64,000 nt of DNA from Limnomonas spitsbergensis (Eukaryota > Chlorophyta > Chlorophyceae > Chlamydomonadales), in assembly GCA_037349105.1 (NCBI GenBank), contig JAYJMM010000041.1:5330501-5394500 (forward strand), in the 5' to 3' direction. A program made the position numbers and the translations under genes. Numbering within the stretch: the stretch's first letter is position 1; every line of letters begins with the position of its first letter. Positions 47,083 through 58,335 of this stretch are shown piece by piece. The notes below the pieces were generated by a model. That model was not told the DNA's origin, ran no database searches, and saw nothing but the letters and a program-made list of their open reading frames with translations.

Positions 47083-48129
47083 AGGTTGGGGGAGGGAAAC
47101 TGAAGTAAGAGGGGAAAGGAAAAAAAAGGAAAAAAAAACGCATAATATCTCTCCCCTCAATCTCCCCCCAAAATAAGGAAAGGAAGCTCGAAGGGCAGTG
47201 CAAATTTTCGCATATGTACTGTTAGATGGATCGATTCCAACACGAACGAGGTCGCAACATAGGCAGAACATGTTACAACATGTCTCTCAAGAAAAGGGCA
47301 GACCAACCAATGGAGGGCAGTAAACGCCCGATCCCCTCTCGCTATTCAAGCATATTTCAAGCATCCTTGCACCCCTGCTTGCACCACATCGCAGCCTAAA
47401 CCCACCTCCCAAGCATCAACTTCCTCATATTGACCGAATATTGTCGAGGAAGGATTGCCAAAATAATGAACGGGGACTACCAGCATCCCCAAATATATCC
47501 CCAAAACACGTACATCAGGTGCCAAACATTGCTACCGAAAAAGGGGGCCCATCCGTCGCTACCGAATGCTCACCCACAAGTGTGCACCATATTTTCCTGA
47601 CAAGTTCTTTTTGTATCCATGATGCTTTGCTGTCTATGCCCACGGATACAAATTATAAAAACAAGCAAAGTATACCATTTTGCCATTTGAGCTAGCCAGG
47701 CATGGCAGATGGCCAGGGTCAGCGGCACAAGCACAGCCCTACCGTAGCTCGACACTCTTCACGAGTTTGTGCTCTGCCCCACAGCGGTAAAACAAATGAT
47801 GGCTTCAAAATGGCTCTCGCAAAGTAAAAGTATAGAGACATCAACGACATGAGCGATAACCTGACACAAAGTGGCTCGCATGGGTCCTCACCCAAACATG
47901 GCAATACAGCTTTCTTTAACCCTAAAATGCATGCAGGTAAATAAACTGAAATCGGAAACCCCAAATCCCAGTCTCGAAACAACCATTATTACCCAATGAA
48001 GTCAGAGTAACCAATGAAGTCAGAGTTAATACTTAAATAAGAGGCCCCATCATTACGACTACCGGATAGTCAACAACTTGAATGGCTCAGAAAGTAGGAC
48101 CGGTAAATGGGAAATACCCTCGTTCGCTA

Positions 48130-48293
48130 CGGCTCCACCTCCTCCTTCTACCCCTCCTCCTCCTCCCCCCTCCTCCTCCTCCTCCTCCTCCTCCTCCTCC
48201 TCCTCCTTCTCCTCCTCATCCTCCTCCTCCCCCCCCCTCCTCCTCCCCCTCCTCCTCCCCCTCCTCCTCCCCCACCTCCTCTCCATCCTCCAC
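48130..48293. repeat. CTC/CTT trinucleotide microsatellite
   Basis: CTCCTCCTC runs with CCCCCC interruptions, partly inside the 3' end of the leucine-rich-repeat frame, where it codes Glu and Gly. Confidence 0.95.
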
Positions 48294-49100
48294 AAACTCC
48301 CCCCATGGAATCCAAGACACCTCCACGATTCCCTGGTTGCACAGCTGCATAGCCAGATTGAACACGGCCACCGTGTTCTCGCTGAATTGACCGGCCTCTT
48401 CCATTCTCAGATAACGCAATGCCTTCATTTGCAACAAGCTGCATGCAAGGGAGAGCAGGCTTTTATCGCTGAATACGCATAACTCCAAGGACAGGCTGTG
48501 TAGGCTTGTCAAGTGCAGCAAGCAGGCCGCCAAGGAAGGCGCGTCCCTGTCCTCACAATAACGCAACTCCACGCTGGTGAGTTTCGTCAATTCCTCCAAG
48601 ATAGACACCACCAGACGCATCGGAAATTTCATCTCAAATGTCAGGCTGCGTACAACTTTCAGTTGCATGACGCAATCTGCCAGCACAAGAGGAGCCAGTG
48701 CGGATGAGTGGAAAACAGAGGTCAAACACAAGTCCTCCAAGCAACTCGGCCAGGCAACACTGGGTGCCAAGCCCTTGGTGGTGGGGGGGACAGGGTACCT
48801 TACCGCACCTGGCCAATAGCTTACATCAAGATCGAGCACCCGCAACGCCGCCAATTTAGTCAAGCCCTCAAAGACATGCCACAATTCATCGTTGCTTGCA
48901 ATGAAACCTTGCAAGCGGAACTCCTTGAGCCTGGTTGCTCCTCGCAGAGCCTCAGCCAGAATGACAGGGCCAGGCAGATTGTCGATAGGACGAGACACGT
49001 GCTGGATATTGACACGCACCGCAGGGCTGTCATGCCAGTCAGGCGTGCGGCAGGTCAGGCAAGGGTGCTAGGGGTGCTAGCAGGAGGGGGAGCTAGGGGT
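48216..49100 (-). CDS. Leucine-rich-repeat protein, partial, with Glu/Gly C-terminal tract
   Basis: The minus strand encodes at least 267 residues. Repeated LRR-like segments of about 25-28 residues include LTKLAALRVLDLDVSYW, LKVVRSLTFEMKFPM, LTKLTSVELRYCEDRDAPSL, LTSLHSLSLELCVFSDKSLL and MKALRYLRMEE. These are typical of ribonuclease-inhibitor-like repeats used for protein binding. The frame stays open past the first candidate start at 49019 (a GTG codon) towards about 49100, so the true start or upstream exon is not resolved. The C-terminus runs into EEEGEEEGEEEGGGG, encoded by the CTC/CTT microsatellite. A family B repeat lies just upstream at 49108-49205, which may mark truncation. Confidence 0.65.
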
Positions 49101-49107
49101 GCCTAGG

Positions 49108-49205
49108 GTGTTTCAGCTACAATTCAGCTACATCACGGCGTCCAACGGCCACGGCCGCGGCCGTAGGGGCCATGAGCAGCAAGCCCTGCTGCAGCCAGCG
49201 GCTTG
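49108..49205 (+). repeat. Dispersed repeat family B copy
   Basis: Begins TTTCAGCTACAATTCAGCTA followed by CATCACGGC, and includes GCAGCAAGCCCTGCTGCAGC. Confidence 0.8.
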
Positions 49206-49994
49206 ATGCACATGTAACACACATCCATCGTAGCCATCCCTCGTCGATCACAAGTCACCATCATAGACGATAGACCCGTCCCCAACTCCTGTGGATAAAC
49301 TTTAGGTCGTCTTCCCTCAAGGACGTGCAACTTTGCAAGTTGTCACGCTCGGGTCAAGAGAAGAGTCTGAAGGTGAGTTTGCTCCTCAGGTAGCACTCGA
49401 AATCATGTATGGTTTCCCGACAGCCTGCGAGTAGTTAGGCCGATCGCCATCTTCAGGTTTTATCGACAAAGATCGGATACCTCAGACAGAGATCAAGTAT
49501 CATCGATTGATGCACTATTAACTGCGTTGCATCTGTTAAATATTTGTGACGATGCCTGGATTTTAAAGACGATCCTTGAGCAAAATTTGAGCACCCAAGT
49601 TTTCCCAAGTTCAAAATTAACCTTGAGAAGCAGCAGCGGGGGGAAGGCTGCACGTGCATCTGCTAGAGATCAAAGGCTCTATGACAGGGCATCTGAAATT
49701 GCTGCAATCAAGGAAAGCAAGGGAAGCAACCTGCAGGCTAGATGTTCGGCACTACACTCCCGCTCAGATCCTTGCTCCTGTCTCATGAACCGAGTATTTT
49801 CTTCGTCAAAGCTGTGTGCACCATGGTCACTCTAGGGGCCCAGTTTGGTCCCTGCCTTGGAGTGAACATGCTGCATCACTGTTCTGGGGCTGTGTATGGT
49901 CTGCTATACTAATTTACCGTGTGATTTACCATTGTGTGTTTGCATAACAAGAGGGCATGCATGGTGACTTTAGGGACCGACTGAGGCCCGCCAG

Positions 49995-50115
49995 TTGGGA
50001 GCAAACCTTGAGCAGCCCACGGCCGGTGGCCTCAGCAAATGGGCTTTCTGTCCCAGGCCTTGCCGGTCGACCGTAGGCAGGGTTGTAGCAGAATTGCTGC
50101 TGAAACACGCTAACC
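49995..50115 (-). repeat. Dispersed repeat family B copy, inverted, diverged
   Basis: GTTGGGAGCAAACCTTGAGC, CACGGCCGGTGGCC and a TTGTAGCAGAATTGC end follow the inverse order of the family motifs. Confidence 0.6.
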
Positions 50116-50334
50116 CATTTACTGGGCTGATACCCAAGATGATTCTGTCTGTTGGCATGCTCCAAAGTACTTACTGATTACCGGTAGTTGGGGTACCCGC
50201 ATGCTTATTTTCTCTGAGGCAGCCATGTAGTCAGGGTCTTCAAATGTGGTGATCTTTGCAATGCGATGCATATGATTGTTTATTTTAAGACGCACCAGAT
50301 CGCCTATGGCAGGTCACTGGGCGATCATGACTGG

Positions 50335-50448
50335 GCCAGTGTGCCAAACCTTGACCAGCCTACAGCTTGTCGCCCAAGCAGCAGGGCTTCCGAACCAGGC
50401 CCCTTCGGCCCTGGGCTGTGCTGTAGCTGAATTGTAGCTAACTTAATA
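50335..50448 (-). repeat. Dispersed repeat family B copy, inverted
   Basis: CCAAACCTTGACCAGCC ... CAAGCAGCAGGGCTTC ... CTGTAGCTGAATTGTAGCTA is the clear inverse of the consensus. It ends about 25 bp before exon 50471. Confidence 0.82.
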
Positions 50449-50470
50449 AAAAAATGACTGTTGCCTGCAG

Positions 50471-51667
50471 GATGTTGAGCAGTTTGCCCTCAAGGCGGCT
50501 TCTGAACAGTGCTGGCTGTGCGCCCTCTCCATGGAAAGTTGTGGTCAGCAGGCTGGGTTTGCCTACCCGCCCGCCCTCAAATTGCGCAAGGTAAGCGAGG
50601 GTGTAATAAATTATTCATTTTGTGCCGCAGGATTTAAATGCCAGCAGCTGTCTGGTTTTCAAATCTCAAGATTTGCGTGTTACCAACGGTTCCTTCATTG
50701 CTTGGGTGCCCCTCAATTCGTCATTATCAGAGCCACTTTCTATCTTCTTTGCCCTAAACCCTGAACCCTTAACCTCAAACGCATCCAATCACCGTCACCA
50801 ACAGGTCGTCATCATCTGAACAGCATGTCCCTGCTGTGTCATGGGATGAACTTCCCGCCGGGGACCTGAAATCCTTCCATGGATTTTTGAAGGAAGCTGG
50901 TATCATACCGCGGGTAGCCAAGAGGATACATGAAATCCTAGAATCTGCGATGCCTGCTGATTTTGAGGTGGGAGGACATGCCTTAAAGAGGGTAGGATGT
51001 TTGACTGTATGTAATAGAGGGGCTCTTATACATATTTTCAGCTGGGTACAGCAAGCCTTGCGAACACCGCAATACACTCGCACAGGTTGAGTAAGCCTTA
51101 GGAACACCGTAATACACTCTAACTTGAACATGCACACGCATATGCACAGACCTAGACACAGGTTGTCAGCAATGAAGTGGTTACATAGCCAGTTAAGTAT
51201 TACTCGCCAGTGTGCATGTGTATGCTGTGTACTAGTCAGCACACTACCTAGCAGCTGAATACTTTGTAATAATGTGTGACTGAGGACTATGATCGTGTGC
51301 TTATACACGTCATTTAAAATGCTGGGACCTACGACCTACCCTAGCGATGAACTGTAAATGTGTTTGTGGGTGAGATTAGTGACCTGCATCTTATGAATGA
51401 TGAGCTTGTTAATGAGCTGTACGGTTTGATGGATGAGCAAAGCGAGCTGTATGTCATGAGGGACTATGCAAAATGGATCCAATTCGAGCTTGGAAGCAGG
51501 TCGATTTGCATGCAAGTGAACATGTGTGTGTCATGCATGCAATGCAGGAATTATTTGATGACGACTGCTTTGCTCTTCTGTCGGCGAACAACTTGCCGCG
51601 GTCGCAGCTGAAGCGGCTGAAGGAAATGGTGAAAACGTTGCCACGTCACGGGGCCAGGCAATCGAAG
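50471..51667 (+). CDS. Unrecognised multi-exon protein, four phase-0 exons, partial
   Basis: Proposed exons 50471-50590, 50824-50967, 51375-51515 and 51548-51667 (40, 48, 47 and 40 codons) all begin and end in phase 0. Acceptors are CCTGCAG, TGAACAG, GGTGAG and ATGCAG; donors are GTAAGC, GTGGGA, GTGAAC and GTGTGT. The products are short, mostly helical segments, for example DLKSFHGFLKEAGIIPRVAK and DDDCFALLSANNLPRSQLKR, vaguely like SAM-type five-helix domains, but I cannot assign a family. The third exon's acceptor is weak. An upstream 5' exon may lie near 49600-49735 and the gene could continue into the armadillo-repeat gene at 53.6 kb; neither is shown. Confidence 0.45.
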
Positions 51668-52244
51668 GTGTGTTGCTGGCCTGGTACCCTTGGTAACAGG
51701 CTTTATGCTTTAACAACCGTAGTGTTTGTCACATTTCCTTTTTATTTGGTTTGTTAGGGTTTAAATTTATTCTTCAAAGTACGGTAGACCAATTCATTTA
51801 GCCATATTTATGAGCCAAAGTCACCAAGAAAATGCACCAGATTTCAGTTGCCTCATCCTTCTCAGTTTCCTCTCAGAAAAGGCCAATGGATCACAGATGC
51901 GATTCATTGAGTATCAGCCACCACTACCGCAATGTGATGCGTGTTGTGTGTTGGACCGCCTGAGCGCCCAGCATGCATGGCTCATCGTATGTAGCTGGCC
52001 TCTCCCCCTTCAATTCCTACCCCTCAGATTCCCCTCCTCATCAGCCTCAACAGCCTCAGGCTCACACTTGACAGCCTCAACATGTGTCACCTCTGCAGCT
52101 GTGCTCCTGCCCCTGTCACCCCCCCTGGAGCCTGCCCTGACTCCTGGTAACAGGCACTGTTGGGGGACCCCAGGTGGAACCTTGTTTCGGCCCCCTCTGG
52201 ACACCGCCCCCTGCACTTGCCCTCACTTTGCTGCTTCCCCTACT

Positions 52245-52620
52245 TCCACTAGCGTAGCTCAAATGGTAAAGTATCATGCAGTGATGCTAGGGTATGCACT
52301 ATGCAGGTTCGATTCCCTCCTAGGACTCATGATCAACGGGTAAACCTGTCGGTGATGTCTGCCTGTAGATGTGGCAATTGGGGATAAGCGGCGCCGCTGG
52401 GGCCTGTATCCCCAATCGTGATATCGGGATGGGAGCCCGGGTAGGAAGTTGTGTGAAGAAGACACATGGCCTATTTGAGAAACCCCTGCGCTTAGTCAGG
52501 AAAGAGTGGTACAGAACCACTATAATATAACCAATGGGGCTGTCCAAAGATGCGGCCTAGGGACGCCCCAACCCATCACGCCTCCTGCTTCGGCGGAGGA
52601 GGAGTCTTTCTTTCTAAGTT
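52245..52620 (+). mobile_element. tRNA-derived SINE
   Basis: The head has a good polymerase III A box TAGCTCAAATGG (52255-52266) and a perfect B box GGTTCGATTCC (52306-52316), spaced as in a tRNA. The acceptor and anticodon stems do not pair, so it is not a working tRNA gene. A unique body follows, ending near TCTTTCTTTCT at 52606-52616. Part of the body (GAGAAACCCCTGCGC and AAGAGTGG) recurs at 30908-30965, supporting a dispersed element. Confidence 0.68.
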
Positions 52621-52631
52621 GTGTGAGACAT

Positions 52632-53093
52632 TCAAATATTCCTTAATTTCACGACTTTGGGGAGACTGCGTCGTCCTTTCCGTTTTCCTTTTGCCTTAGA
52701 CGAGCCTATGGACCCCTGAGCCGCCTTGGTCAGCTTCGCCTCAGCGAGCCAGAGAGCTGCAGCACGGCCAATCTCAGCCGTAGCGTTGAGAGCAGGCCTG
52801 ACACCTGCAGTGGCTCCTGATGGACGGGGGGGAAGGGAGCCTGGGGCTAGCCTCGGCGCTGTCATTGCCAGAGCATCAACCAGCTTCTTTTGTAAAACAT
52901 GGTGGGGGGTAACACGACTGAAAGAGTTAATTTCCCCCGTGAGCTGGTTGAGTTGCAACAGTATAACCTCTGATGGCAGTGTTATGGTGTGAGCTATAAA
53001 CAGAGAGAGCTGACAAGGCCAGACAGGTGCAAATGGCACTGGGCTGGCAATTAAGCAAATTGAGGAGGGCCATGATGTATGGGGGTCCATCAA
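52632..53093 (-). CDS. Unrecognised ORF with basic C-terminus
   Basis: The minus strand encodes up to 153 residues. The later half looks protein-like: VTPHHVLQKKLVDALAM, an Ala-rich helix AEIGRAAALWLAEAKLTKAA, and a basic tail KAKGKRKGRRSLPKVVK that could be a nuclear signal. The first 40 or so residues have no features and may be intron or upstream sequence. It follows the SINE tail-to-tail. It may be a fragment of a transposon protein, but no family is recognised. Confidence 0.35.
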   Translation of the reverse strand: MMDPHTSWPSSICLIASPVPFAPVWPCQLSLFIAHTITLPSEVILLQLNQLTGEINSFSRVTPHHVLQKKLVDALAMTAPRLAPGSLPPRPSGATAGVRPALNATAEIGRAAALWLAEAKLTKAAQGSIGSSKAKGKRKGRRSLPKVVKLRNI

Positions 53094-53634
53094 CCCCGTT
53101 TGAGAATGAACGTGCCATTTGGTAGTTCACACCTATGGAGGCCAATGAATCCCCTCAGGCAAGAAGGACGGAAGGATTTGCTTGGTTACCAGTGCTTGGG
53201 TACCAGTACGGCCCTTATGGTGGATGAATTGCGTAGCTGATTTCAGTCACCGCAATTTCAAGGCAAATTCAGCTACATTTACCAGAAAGGGACCGTTATT
53301 ACTTATTACAAAATTTCTGAATGACGGCGCAATTGCACAGCAGTGTTGGGTTTCCACCCAGAGCAAGCATCAGGCATGCAAAAGCAAGGAACTTTGAATA
53401 CATGTTTTGGATGGTTTGGACATTTAAATGGCGGTGGTACAGGTATTTAGATCCCCCCCAAAGTGGTCAACTGAAGCAACCTGCTCGCCACGCTAAAAAA
53501 CTGGTTCATCCCTGATTTGTGTTGGTCATGCCAATTCAGTCTCATGCATCTTCTTGGATTGGTGCGTTACCAGTGCTTCAATTGTTGGAAGGAAGAAAGA
53601 AAGAAAGCTGTGCCCCGTGGGGGGCGTGAGAGTT

Positions 53635-55045
53635 ATGGAAACAGCGCAGCCCGGGCCGAAGCCACATCCGCGCCGTTACCGTTCAATTGCCGTATGTCTA
53701 TCACTGATCGTCCTGCATTGCTGCTTGGCCTACCAGCAGGTTCCTCTGGTGAACCTGTCATTGGAAGACATGTTTAAAATGAGAGTTGCAGCTGGTGGGT
53801 CTACAAGCCTTGACAATGCGCCCTCTGGCATCGGATCGCCTCAAGCCAGGTCAATCAGTGGGAATGCAAGAGATGCAGAAGCTGCTAAACTCTTTTTCAT
53901 GAGCATACTCGACAACGGCCCTAGCCCTGGCGACATTCCAATCCTGGTCGGCCTCCTAGGTTCCCCATCAGCTGCTGTGACGAAACAAGCAGCGGTGAAT
54001 GTGGCTCACTATACACTGTGTGATAAACACTTCGCGGCCAAGATTGGAATCTCCGGTGGCATCCCGCCTCTGATCAGACTTCTGGAATCCTCTTCAGCCA
54101 AGGTACAAGATGCAGCTGCAACCACTTTAGCAGTTATCTTGTCTGATTGCGACAACAGAGCCAAGGTCGCTAGCGCCGGTGGCATCCCGCCTCTGATCAG
54201 ACTTCTGGGATCCCAGTCAGCTGAGATCCAAGAATCTGCTGCGGGTGCTTTGATGAACCTCACGATCGATGTCGACTACCATGCCGCAGTCGCTAGCTCC
54301 GGTGCCATCCCGCCTCTGATCAGACTTTTGGGTTCCCGGTCAGCAGAGGTGCAAAAACCTGCTTTGGGAGCTTTAGCGAAGCTCTCACTCACTGTCGACA
54401 GCGCTGATATGATCGCAAACGCCGGTGGCATCCCGCCTCTGATCAGATGCCTGGGTTCCAAATCAACGGAAATACAGGCTGCTGCTGCTGATGCTTTGGG
54501 ATGTTTCTTGCTTCGTAGCGACACTATCAAGACCAAGATTGCTGACTCCAATGGTATACCGCCTCTGATCAGCCTCCTCCATTCCAAGTCAACTAATGTA
54601 CACGCAGCTGCTGTACAAGCTTTGGTACGACTTTTGGGCCGAAACGACAATAACCAGAAGATTGCACTCGCCGGTGGTATCCCGCCTCTGATCAGACTTC
54701 TGGGTTCCCCAGAAGTAGATGTGCAGGCACTTGTTGCAGGCACTATCATGTGCCTTTCGATTGATGATGAAGACATGAAGGCCAAGATCATTGACGCCGG
54801 TTGTATCCCGCCTCTAATCAGCCTCTTGGGCTCCCCATCAATGGAGGTGCTAGCAGCTGCTGCAAATGCTTTGGAATGTCTCTCACTTGATAGCGAAGCC
54901 AGCAAGGCCAAGATCGCTTATGCCGGTGGCATCCCGGCTCTGCTCAGCCTCCTTGATTCCCCGTCAACTGAGGCGCAAGCAGCTGCTGTATTGGATGCTT
55001 TGGGATGTCTTACGGGCAAATCGGCAAAAACCCCAAGATCATAAG
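53635..55045 (+). CDS. Armadillo-repeat protein
   Basis: Nine consecutive armadillo repeats of 41-42 residues each carry a GIPPLIRLLGS core, an EVQ-AA-AL helix and a K-KIA-AGG turn (first repeat near 53930, ninth ending near 55010). Armadillo arrays form a superhelix that binds other proteins; plant and algal members act in signalling or the ubiquitin pathway, but nothing here fixes a role. The chosen Met at 53635 gives a basic n-region and a hydrophobic run (VCLSLIVLHCCLA) like a signal or anchor. However, CTACCAGCAG at 53731-53739 is also a plausible acceptor, and then the N-terminus would be spliced in from upstream. The frame stops at TAA 55042 just after a frameshift (see next entry). 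The repeats are very alike at DNA level. Confidence 0.82.
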
Positions 55046-55139
55046 CGCTGGTGGTATCCCGCCTCTGAAGAAACTCCTGAGTTCCCCCTCTGTGGAGGTT
55101 CAAGGGGCCGCCAAGAAAACGTTGTCACTCCTCACCTGA
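55025..55139 (+). pseudogene. Frameshifted tenth armadillo repeat
   Basis: Right after the ninth repeat the reading frame shifts by one base at an A5 run (55026-55030). The shifted frame continues as IISAGGIPPLKKLLSSPSVE and closes at TGA 55137. Either a real single-base loss removed the last repeat or the assembly has a homopolymer error. A more decayed eleventh repeat (RIPLLISLVYFSPAEVQ) follows near 55270-55330. Confidence 0.8.
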
Positions 55140-55159
55140 GTGTATGCAGATGGCAAAAG

Positions 55160-55240
55160 CGGCGATCTTGTTACCGGTCCTTCCTTCAGGTTGTGGGCAC
55201 CAGTCCCATGCATTCAGTGCTTTGCCTTGCTTTATATAGA
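55160..55240 (-). repeat. Dispersed repeat family A, inverted fragment
   Basis: GGGCACCAGTCCCATGCATT is the inverse of the family's ATGCATGGGACAGGTGCCC core. It lies between the tenth and eleventh armadillo repeats. Confidence 0.55.
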
Positions 55241-55379
55241 ATTCTCCATGTCATTGCTAGAAACGAAGTTCGCATCCCGCTCCTTATCAGCCTTGTGTAT
55301 TTCTCACCAGCTGAGGTGCAAGTTGTTGTACAGTCTGAGATTATGGGGAACGAGCTAGCAGCCTTGCTTCTTAAGCTAG

Positions 55380-56300
55380 CCGGGCCATGATGCCGTCAGT
55401 TTAGATCGGTGCAGACCCGCTGAGCCCTGCTGAACCCTTAGCCTTAGCCGCGTGGGGGCAGGTAGGGGATGAGCAACCTCAAATCCAGTCACCATGCACA
55501 CTGCACAGCCGGGATCATGGTGCAGCCTTGCCCCCCTCATATGTGAGGGGGGCAGGAACATGGATCCTGTTAGTTGATGCCGCTCTACCTGGCGAAGGTG
55601 TGGACTTGGCCTATGCCGCACGTCTTGTAATATGTGGTGTTTTTTATTCAGTTATTTGATGCACCTCCTCGTGGTTGCTTGTCATTTATACTGCCTGATT
55701 GCTACTAGAAACGGATGGCGTGGGATACATGTTTTTTCACCCGTCATCAATACACTACATGGCTATCGTCAGTTTTGTGTCGACCTGGATCAACCTTCGT
55801 CCAGATTTTGTTCATGTTCTTCCAGAGCATCATGGCTGTTTTTTCAGGTTGGGGGTGAGGAAGAGGGGCAGGGGGGGGGCGGGGGGCACACTGTACCCTA
55901 TAACCCTATCACCCAAAATTGTTGAGCTTGATTATAGCTTTCCCAATCCAGTCTTCATTGGTTCTGGTAAAAATAGGGGACAAAGTGGGGCAGGCGTGAG
56001 TCATGAGAGTGAAAGGGGTAGGGTAGTTGAGAATGAAAGCAGGGGCAAGTGCAGGAGTGCACAAATGGTCTGGTAAATAAGCATCACTCTTCTTTCTGAA
56101 CTGGTGTCATCAGTGAATTTTGAGCGGTGCTGCTCTTCGTTTGTCGTCTTTGGTGCTCTTAAAAATACCATATCCTCTTCCCGCGGAGTCACTTAATTGA
56201 GACCCCCTGATTGAGACAGTGTCATGCGGTGTAATGTCATTGACTTAATTCAGACCTCTGCATATTTTTGCGCGCCTCATAAACCAAAATTTAGTCACTT
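55380..56300. other. No gene recognised between the armadillo gene and the LINE
   Basis: Open frames here (up to about 125 codons at 55699-56076) have no motif. The text includes a short G-rich run near 55868-55885. It probably holds the 3' UTR of the armadillo gene. Confidence 0.4.
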
Positions 56301-56304
56301 CATG

Positions 56305-56400
56305 GCCTTCAGCTGAGAGGGCCTGGTGCAGCTAGCTCGGTTGCACCATTCGGGCGCCCGTCATAGGCCGGTCAAGTTTGATCCTCATCGGCCACTTGAC
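56305..56400 (+). repeat. Dispersed repeat family B copy
   Basis: CTTCAGCTGAGAGGGCCTGG, TGCAGCTAGCTCGGTTGC and CCGGTCAAGTTTGATCCTCA follow the family order. Confidence 0.55.
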
Positions 56401-56539
56401 CTCAATGGTGACAAATATGACCATGCATGCGCACATGCGACCTTGCCATGCGAAATGCATTTTTTTCTGCCGGCTATTATCGTGAGTGTTTGGCTCTGTT
56501 GCCCGACCTGCGCAAGAAAGTTCGGCTGCATCAGCGTCC

Positions 56540-58076
56540 AACTGTCAAGAGACAAAGGGAAATACTTCCCCCACACACAAAAAAGGAAAGGAAATCCACT
56601 TGCCCAGCCCCTCCATGTCAACCACATCCTCCACCAAAGCCAGGGCCTCCCTTTCATGCCTGCCCTGGTACAACTGGTGTAAGTCTGGCGCCGACGGGAG
56701 GGCCAACCCATTTCTGCTCCCATAGCATCTCTTGACATAAGGGCATTGGAAGCAAGCATGCATCACGTACTCCACATGCTCGCACTCTCGCAGTCTCCCC
56801 TTGCCGAACATCGCAGGCAGCAACGTGTCTGATGCTGTTGACCGCTGCACCGTCCTCTAATGTCCGCTGAGCCGACCACGCTGAGTCACAGCCTTACTTT
56901 CAAGCACACACGGGAACATACCCTCTTGCTGGTGCGGCTCCTAGCTTGCGCCAACACGGCACCCGCAGTAAAATGAAACCTGGCACGTAAGGCTGCCGGA
57001 GCCCTGCCCTCGTCAGAAGGGTCCCTAGGGCCTCCTGGCCGGTCATATTCAGCAGCACTTGCTCGTAGGCTGCTTCGAATAGTGCCAGCACCGCTGTGAC
57101 AGGTACCACCTGTAGGTTAGTCGCTGCCTGATACAGTTTGGGGACTGCTACTCCTCCCTCCTACTCCTCCAAGACACCTAGCAGTTCACTACACCAGTTG
57201 CGCCCTCCAGTGCTTTGTCAGTTCCCGTGGCTGCCGCCATGAGGGGGCTGTCTTGCTGTGCAGCCGTTGCAACTGCTGCGTTGTAAAATCGGCGCACGTA
57301 CTGCCACCAATCTCGCCGTAACAGCTGGATCTGCAGCTCCCTCATGAACCCCCAGCTGGCGGCGGATACAAGTAGCCCGTAGCCTGGCGCAGTTGCTGGA
57401 GTAGGCTGGACTGCATCCGGCTCCTGAGATAGTGATGCGGCTGGGAGTGACCGGCGGCCCACACCACGTCACAGTAGTTGGCCGCATGAACTGCGTAGAC
57501 AGCCGCCAACCAGATGTGGAAGGTGATGCCATAGACGCACTTTGGCGCCCTTGCGGCGACTCTTACCCAGCATGACCTTCCTCATGCTGCTCCTTCGTGA
57601 TGAATGATGCCCTACAACTTAAATTCCAGGACACGCTCCAGCACAGCCCTATGCGGCTGCCAAACGCCATGATCTCTGCCTTGCTGATGTTGACCTGGAG
57701 CTGTTGTAAGCTGTGTACTGATGAAAGGTATCTATAATGCGTTGCAGTCCTGCCGGGCTGAAGGTTAGGAGGAAGAGGTCGTACACATAGAGAAGGTAAC
57801 GCAGCCGTTACCCCGGCCCTGGCATAACACCCTCTGCCGGGCATGTGGCCGCAATTAAGCCCGGCAAGTCGAGTGCTGATGTAGAAGCTGAAGAGCAGAG
57901 GGTTGAGAGGGCATCCCTGCTTTACGTCCATGCTGGAAAGGAGGTCCGGTGTTTCTGTGGCTGTGTGTGAGCGTGTAGACTGTACCTGCGAATAGAGCGT
58001 TTGCATGGAGCACATAACAAGCCTGATGGTATGTGAAGGAGCTCGTACAGATGACACCACAATGGTGCACTGTCAT
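56540..58076 (-). mobile_element. LINE (non-LTR retrotransposon) ORF2 remnant: reverse transcriptase and C-terminal zinc knuckle
   Basis: Minus-strand frames, broken by shifts and stops, carry the reverse transcriptase motif MDVKQGCPLNPLLFSFYIS (about 57931-57880). Next, in another frame, is a decayed YVYDLFLLTFSPAGLQ where YADD is expected, then NISKAEIMAFG. Towards the 3' end, CEHVEYVMHACFQCP resembles the zinc-binding motif that closes many LINE ORF2 proteins. The catalytic Asp pair is damaged, so the copy is dead. Confidence 0.82.
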
Positions 58077-58335
58077 TGGCCTTGCTCAAGTTTACAAGAC
58101 CACATGCAGTTTGCCGTGGCCTCCGGCGGCCCGTTGTGCATGAACTGCATGCCTCAAGAGGAAAGGGGCATGGAGTGCGTTACTGCGCCGCTGAAATCCA
58201 AACTCATATGGAGGGATATGTGCATGTGCAAGTGCTCCCGATGCCGCCTGCCTGCCTTGCTGGCGGTGAACATGATAGCATGCAGCTGGTACAGCATGAT
58301 CGTGATGGCTTCATGTGAAGTTTTGTGTGATGTGA

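Larger units (their letters stand above)
44888..48130. other. Upstream region of the SBP2-like gene, no gene recognised
   Basis: I see no supported coding exon. The stretch should hold the promoter and perhaps a 5' exon of the minus-strand gene. It contains family B pieces at 45775-45850 and family C pieces near 45930-45990, 46425-46520 and 47025-47080. Confidence 0.45.

Noticed and set aside
52250..52323. A tRNA gene
   Set aside because: Boxes A and B are present but the acceptor and anticodon stems do not pair and no anticodon loop can be drawn, so it is called a SINE head instead.
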